From NCBI GenBank assembly GCA_937885575.1, contig CALABO010000015.1:1-64000 (forward strand): 64,000 nucleotides of DNA, written 5' to 3'. Source of the DNA: an uncultured Pseudomonadota bacterium. GTDB taxonomy: Bacteria; Pseudomonadota; Alphaproteobacteria; Rs-D84. The notes beneath the pieces are model-generated. The model was given only the letters and a program-made list of their open reading frames with translations, was not told the DNA's origin and searched no databases. A program made the position numbers and the translations under genes. The first letter of the stretch is position 1; every line of letters begins with the position of its first letter. Of the stretch, positions 60,997 through 64,000 are shown one piece after another.

Positions 60997-62065
60997 TTGT
61001 GGAATTGTTGGATTGCCAAATGTGGGAAAATCGACATTGTTTAATGCACTGACGCAAAGTGCCGCGGCGGACGCGCAAAATTACCCTTTTTGTACAATCG
61101 AACCGAATACCGGTCGTGTGGTTGTGCCGGACGAAACACTGCATAAATTGGCGGCGGTTGATAATTCGGCGAAAATTATACCGACACAACTTGAAATTGT
61201 TGATATTGCGGGGTTGGTGCGCGGGGCATCAACCGGCGAAGGGTTGGGGAATAAGTTTCTTGGTAATATATTGGAAACAGACGCGATTATTCATGTTGTG
61301 CGTTGCTTTGAAAACGATGATATTGTGCATGTGGATGGGCGGATTGACCCGATTGCCGATATTGATACCATTGAAACTGAACTTATGCTGGCGGATTTGG
61401 AAAGTTTGAATAAACAAATAAAAAATCTTGAGAAAAAGGCGCATGGTCTTGATAAAAGCGCGATAAAGTTATTGGCCGACGCAAATATTATAAAAGAAAA
61501 CTTAGAAAAATCTGTGCCGGCGCGTGATGTGGATGTTGATAGTAAACCCTTTAATTTGCTGACATCAAAACCGGTGATTTATGTGTGCAATATCGAAGAA
61601 TCCGCCGCCGCAACCGGAAATAAATTTTCAGATGCGGTGAAACAAAAATTTGGTGCAAAAAATCCGGTTTTAATTATATCTGGGAAAATAGAAATGGAAA
61701 TCGCACAAATTGTTGACCCAGATGAAAGAAAGATGTTTTTAGATGATTTGGGTTTAAAACAATCGGGGCTAGAGCAGGTGATAAAAACCGGATATGAAAC
61801 ATTGGGACTGCAAACTTTCTATACGGTTGGACCCAAGGAAGCGCATGCGTGGACAATAACGCGTGGTATGACCGCACCCCAGGCCGCCGGTAAAATTCAT
61901 ACTGATTTTGAACGGGGCTTTATCCGCGCAGAGATTATTTCACCCAAAGATTATATTGAACTTGGTGGCGAAGTCGCGGTCAAAGAGGCGGGTAAAATGC
62001 GCCTTGTTGGGCGTGACTATGTCATGCAAGAAGGCGATATTTGCCATTTTTTGTTCAATAATTAG
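60986..62065 (+). CDS. ychF: redox-regulated ATPase YchF (OLA1 family)
   Basis: A 359-residue Obg-family NTPase that prefers ATP and binds ribosomes. The G1 motif is G-L-P-N-V-G-K-S (about 9-16), N-Y-P-F-C-T-I-E-P-N is the switch region, D-I-A-G-L-V-x-G-A is G3, and the C-terminal TGS domain (about 275-358) has the F-Y-T-V-G and A-W-T-I-T-R-G motifs. AAAGGA precedes the ATG. The length is normal. Confidence 0.97.
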   Translation: MGFNCGIVGLPNVGKSTLFNALTQSAAADAQNYPFCTIEPNTGRVVVPDETLHKLAAVDNSAKIIPTQLEIVDIAGLVRGASTGEGLGNKFLGNILETDAIIHVVRCFENDDIVHVDGRIDPIADIDTIETELMLADLESLNKQIKNLEKKAHGLDKSAIKLLADANIIKENLEKSVPARDVDVDSKPFNLLTSKPVIYVCNIEESAAATGNKFSDAVKQKFGAKNPVLIISGKIEMEIAQIVDPDERKMFLDDLGLKQSGLEQVIKTGYETLGLQTFYTVGPKEAHAWTITRGMTAPQAAGKIHTDFERGFIRAEIISPKDYIELGGEVAVKEAGKMRLVGRDYVMQEGDICHFLFNN

Positions 62066-62078
62066 TGGTAGAGAATAT

Positions 62079-62894
62079 ATGGAAACGGCATTAAAATTAT
62101 TTGAAGATAAAAAAATTAGGACACATTGGGACGAAGCCCAAGAAAAATGGTATTTTTCAATTGTCGATGTTATCGCGGCGTTGACAGGGACAGAACGTCC
62201 ACGAAAATATTGGAACGATTTGAAAATAAAATTACGTCGAGAAGGAAGTGAGTTGTCCGAAAAAATCGGACAACTAAAAATGCAATCGTCTGATGGTAAA
62301 TTTTATAATACCGATGTTGCAGATACTGAACAGATTTTGCGCCTGATTCAATCAGTGCCATCAAAGAAAGCCGAACCTTTTAAAATATGGTTGGCGGGGG
62401 TGGGGTCTGAAAGAATTGATGAAATCGCCGACCCGGAAATCGCGATTCAACGCGCGTTGCGGTATTATCAACGTATGGGATATTCCAACGAATGGATTAC
62501 CCAAAGATTAAAATCTATTGAAATTCGCAAGGATTTAACCAATGAATGGGACCGTGGCGGCGTTAAACAGGGGTTAGAATACGCATTACTTACCGATGAA
62601 ATAACGCGTGCGTGGTCTGGGATGAATACGCGTGATTATAAAAAAATGAAGGGATTAAAAAAAGAATCTTTGCGTGATAATATGACGAATGCGGAATTGG
62701 TTTTGAATATGTTGGCCGAATTGTCCACTACTGAAATATCAAAAAAAGAAAATCCAAAGGGTTTTCGTGAGAATATGCGTGTTGCATCCCGTGGTGGTGG
62801 CGTTGCGCGTGCGGCAAAATTGCAATTAGAAAAAGAAACTGGCAAAAAAATAATAACTGGCCGCAATGCGAAATTGTTAAAGAAGGTTGGTTAG
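62079..62894 (+). CDS. Bro-N-like/DinD-like protein
   Basis: A 271-residue protein starting at the ATG at 62079; the longer frame overlaps ychF. The N-terminal 110 residues resemble the Bro-N antirepressor domain (W-Y-F-S-I-V-D-V-I-A-A-L, R-P-R-K-Y-W-N-D-L-K). The C-terminal half has the E-Y-A-L-L-T-D-E-I-T-R-A-W-S-G and G-L-K-K-E-S-L-R-D-N-M-T-N-A-E-L-V motifs of DinD-like and Bro-family chromosomal proteins. The role is unknown: possibly DNA-damage or phage related. It probably arrived by transfer. It overlaps the convergent SemiSWEET gene by 4 nt. Confidence 0.72.
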   Translation: METALKLFEDKKIRTHWDEAQEKWYFSIVDVIAALTGTERPRKYWNDLKIKLRREGSELSEKIGQLKMQSSDGKFYNTDVADTEQILRLIQSVPSKKAEPFKIWLAGVGSERIDEIADPEIAIQRALRYYQRMGYSNEWITQRLKSIEIRKDLTNEWDRGGVKQGLEYALLTDEITRAWSGMNTRDYKKMKGLKKESLRDNMTNAELVLNMLAELSTTEISKKENPKGFRENMRVASRGGGVARAAKLQLEKETGKKIITGRNAKLLKKVG

Positions 62895-63178
62895 TGTTTT
62901 TTCTTCTTTTTATGTTTTTGATATTTAATTGTTAAACAAAATACAAATATCAAGAAAACTAAATCCAGCGCACATATGAATATTACGCCGATTTCTGGGC
63001 TTTGCAGTAATACATATGATAGATAGCATAAATCCGCGGTAATCCACACGAACCAAGATGTTAAACTTAAATCATCCGCGTGCTTTGTTTTTAGTATTTT
63101 TATTATCTGGGGCATATAAGCGATAAATTCCAGGACTGTATAAAGAGATAATAAAAATAGTGCAACTGTGAACTTCAT
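62891..63178 (-). CDS. SemiSWEET/PQ-loop transporter
   Basis: A 95-residue membrane protein with three hydrophobic helices (about 5-24, 40-62, 66-86) and the PQ-loop signature I-A-Y-M-P-Q-I-I-K-I-L-K-T-K followed by L-S-L-T-S-W. SemiSWEETs work as dimers to move sugars across the inner membrane. The C-terminus is a short Lys-rich tail. It is the smallest membrane gene of the segment; no sugar-use genes lie nearby apart from the glycosyltransferase. Confidence 0.83.
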   Translation of the reverse strand: MKFTVALFLLSLYTVLEFIAYMPQIIKILKTKHADDLSLTSWFVWITADLCYLSYVLLQSPEIGVIFICALDLVFLIFVFCLTIKYQKHKKKKKH

Positions 63179-63250
63179 AAGGGAATTATATCATAATTGT
63201 CACCGCTATGCCAGCCTCAATCATGATAAAACAAAGTATTTTTACAAATA

Positions 63251-64000
63251 TTATCTTGTTTTGTCCATGATTGGCAGACAAGATAAATCCATTTTTGCAT
63301 AACCATCATCAACCAGCAATTTTTGTATATCTTTTTGGTTCAAGATTAGTGTGTCTGATTGGTTTTGATATACTTTGTTAAAACTATTTGCCACGTTATA
63401 GCCATTTATTACCTGGAGCCCACCGTTACCCGCAACCAATAATATCGGAACAGAATAAGCAACCTTGGTATGATTTCCAAGGTTCATAACGGTGCGACCA
63501 TCGTTGCCAAGGTATGCCAATCCCATAGAGTTAGACATAAAATCAGTGGCGATTGTTTTATATTGGTCTTCGTCAACCCTGCTGATTTTACGCATATGTG
63601 GAATACTGATTGCGAAATTAGTTGTTTTGTTATCATAGGTATTTTTAATTTGTTGCATTTTTTTAATAAAATCAATTGCCATACCATCGTCATTATCTAT
63701 CCGGAACGTCAGCATAGTTGGTTCTTTCAAATCGTCCGGAATAAACATTGCGCCATCAGTATAAACATTACGCAAAAACGGATACTGTTTAGCAAGGTTA
63801 TCAAACAATACTTTTTTATCGTCCGGAATTAAATTCGTATGATAAACACACAGAACAAAATTTTGATTTGTTTGTGCGGCAAATGATTTCAGTGTTATAT
63901 TACAAAAAATATTAAAGCGATCAGAAAAATACGGCTCTTCATATAATTGTACCAGAGAACGCGAATTATTCGTATTCATAAAACTGTTTGGAATCGCATA
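63251..64000 (-). CDS. glycosyltransferase, putative rhamnosyltransferase family (5' partial)
   Basis: At least 249 residues of a glycosyltransferase resembling the putative rhamnosyltransferase family. F-S-D-R-F-N-I-F, T-L-K-S-F-A-A-Q-T-N-Q-N-F and the acidic R-I-D-N-D-D-G-M-A motif (metal/sugar-nucleotide binding) are visible. No stop is found upstream of the first ATG (63979) before the window end, so the 5' end may lie outside. It ends at TAA-type stop 63251. It could act in capsule or LPS assembly. It is AT-rich. Confidence 0.72.
   Translation of the reverse strand, partial: YAIPNSFMNTNNSRSLVQLYEEPYFSDRFNIFCNITLKSFAAQTNQNFVLCVYHTNLIPDDKKVLFDNLAKQYPFLRNVYTDGAMFIPDDLKEPTMLTFRIDNDDGMAIDFIKKMQQIKNTYDNKTTNFAISIPHMRKISRVDEDQYKTIATDFMSNSMGLAYLGNDGRTVMNLGNHTKVAYSVPILLVAGNGGLQVINGYNVANSFNKVYQNQSDTLILNQKDIQKLLVDDGYAKMDLSCLPIMDKTR

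Noticed and set aside
60956..61189. 78-codon N-terminal extension of the SufBD-like gene
   Set aside because: Antisense to ychF and upstream of a strong promoter.
61908..62078. N-terminal extension of the Bro-N-like gene
   Set aside because: It lies within the ychF coding region in another frame; the ATG at 62079 matches the domain start.

Overview
The window is a gene-dense bacterial chromosome segment (about 57 protein genes, four tRNAs, mostly gaps under 100 bp), best read as an uncultured, fairly reduced alphaproteobacterium. The evidence is the alphaproteobacterial type of SspB ClpXP adaptor, a queuosine-type QueH, the rsmG-parA-parB block with a parS-like site, the fabZ/lpxD/ompH cluster, a rickettsial-style virB3-virB4 pair, a long eukaryote-like IleRS and a uracil-DNA glycosylase that resembles alphaproteobacterial forms. 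Order-level placement (Rickettsiales/Holosporales-like or gut RF32-like) is inference. The standard genetic code is used.

Layout. 0-5.1 kb (minus): dnaX, a pilin-like gene, an OmpA-type lipoprotein, OmpH/Skp, lpxD, fabZ. 5.2-9.3 kb (minus): tRNA-Val(TAC), ybaB, pnp, rpsO, truB. 9.4-14.6 kb: a P-loop kinase-like gene facing mutS-xseB, then infC with a conserved AUU start and an unknown partner, and a UDG. 14.9-18.2 kb: pal, a PPOX-like flavoprotein, parB-parA, a parS-like site and rsmG. 18.3-25.2 kb: a TPR protein, gpsA and a four-gene MacAB-TolC-type efflux operon. 25.3-30.7 kb: tRNA-Cys, recF-sspB, accB-accC, rnpA-yidD, mreB. 30.7-38.3 kb: a candidate structured RNA, tRNA-Val(GAC), metG with two unknown paralogues and queH, then fabD-fabG-mnmG. 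38.3-42.8 kb (minus): ileS-unknown-nth behind an isoleucine attenuator. 42.8-48.1 kb: an unknown gene, tRNA-Thr, a DHFR-like gene and rpmI-rplT-pheS-pheT. 48.2-56.2 kb (plus): mreC-mreD-mrdA-mrdB-topA-dnaG. 56.4-60.2 kb: virB3-virB4 with a secreted HExxH protein, an iteron-like repeat cluster and rpmJ. 60.3-64 kb: a lone SufBD-family protein, ychF, a Bro-N-like gene, a SemiSWEET and a partial glycosyltransferase.

Most striking findings. (1) The ileS leader encodes an 11-residue peptide with four consecutive Ile codons, followed by mutually exclusive antiterminator and terminator hairpins: classical transcriptional attenuation of an aminoacyl-tRNA synthetase. metG has a weaker, similar arrangement. 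(2) Seven exact and two one-mismatch copies of the 9-mer TTTTCAACA lie within 186 bp between virB3 and rpmJ, an origin- or iteron-like cluster. (3) A mosaic family of short palindromic elements plus TTAGTG-like hexamer tracts is scattered through the window. One copy lies in frame inside nth and adds about 28 codons; another appears to supply the C-terminal tail of queH. (4) infC starts at AUU with a perfect Shine-Dalgarno. (5) Several genes have a -10 box only 6-12 nt before the ATG and no Shine-Dalgarno, suggesting leaderless mRNAs.

No CRISPR array, rRNA, transposase or prophage was seen.
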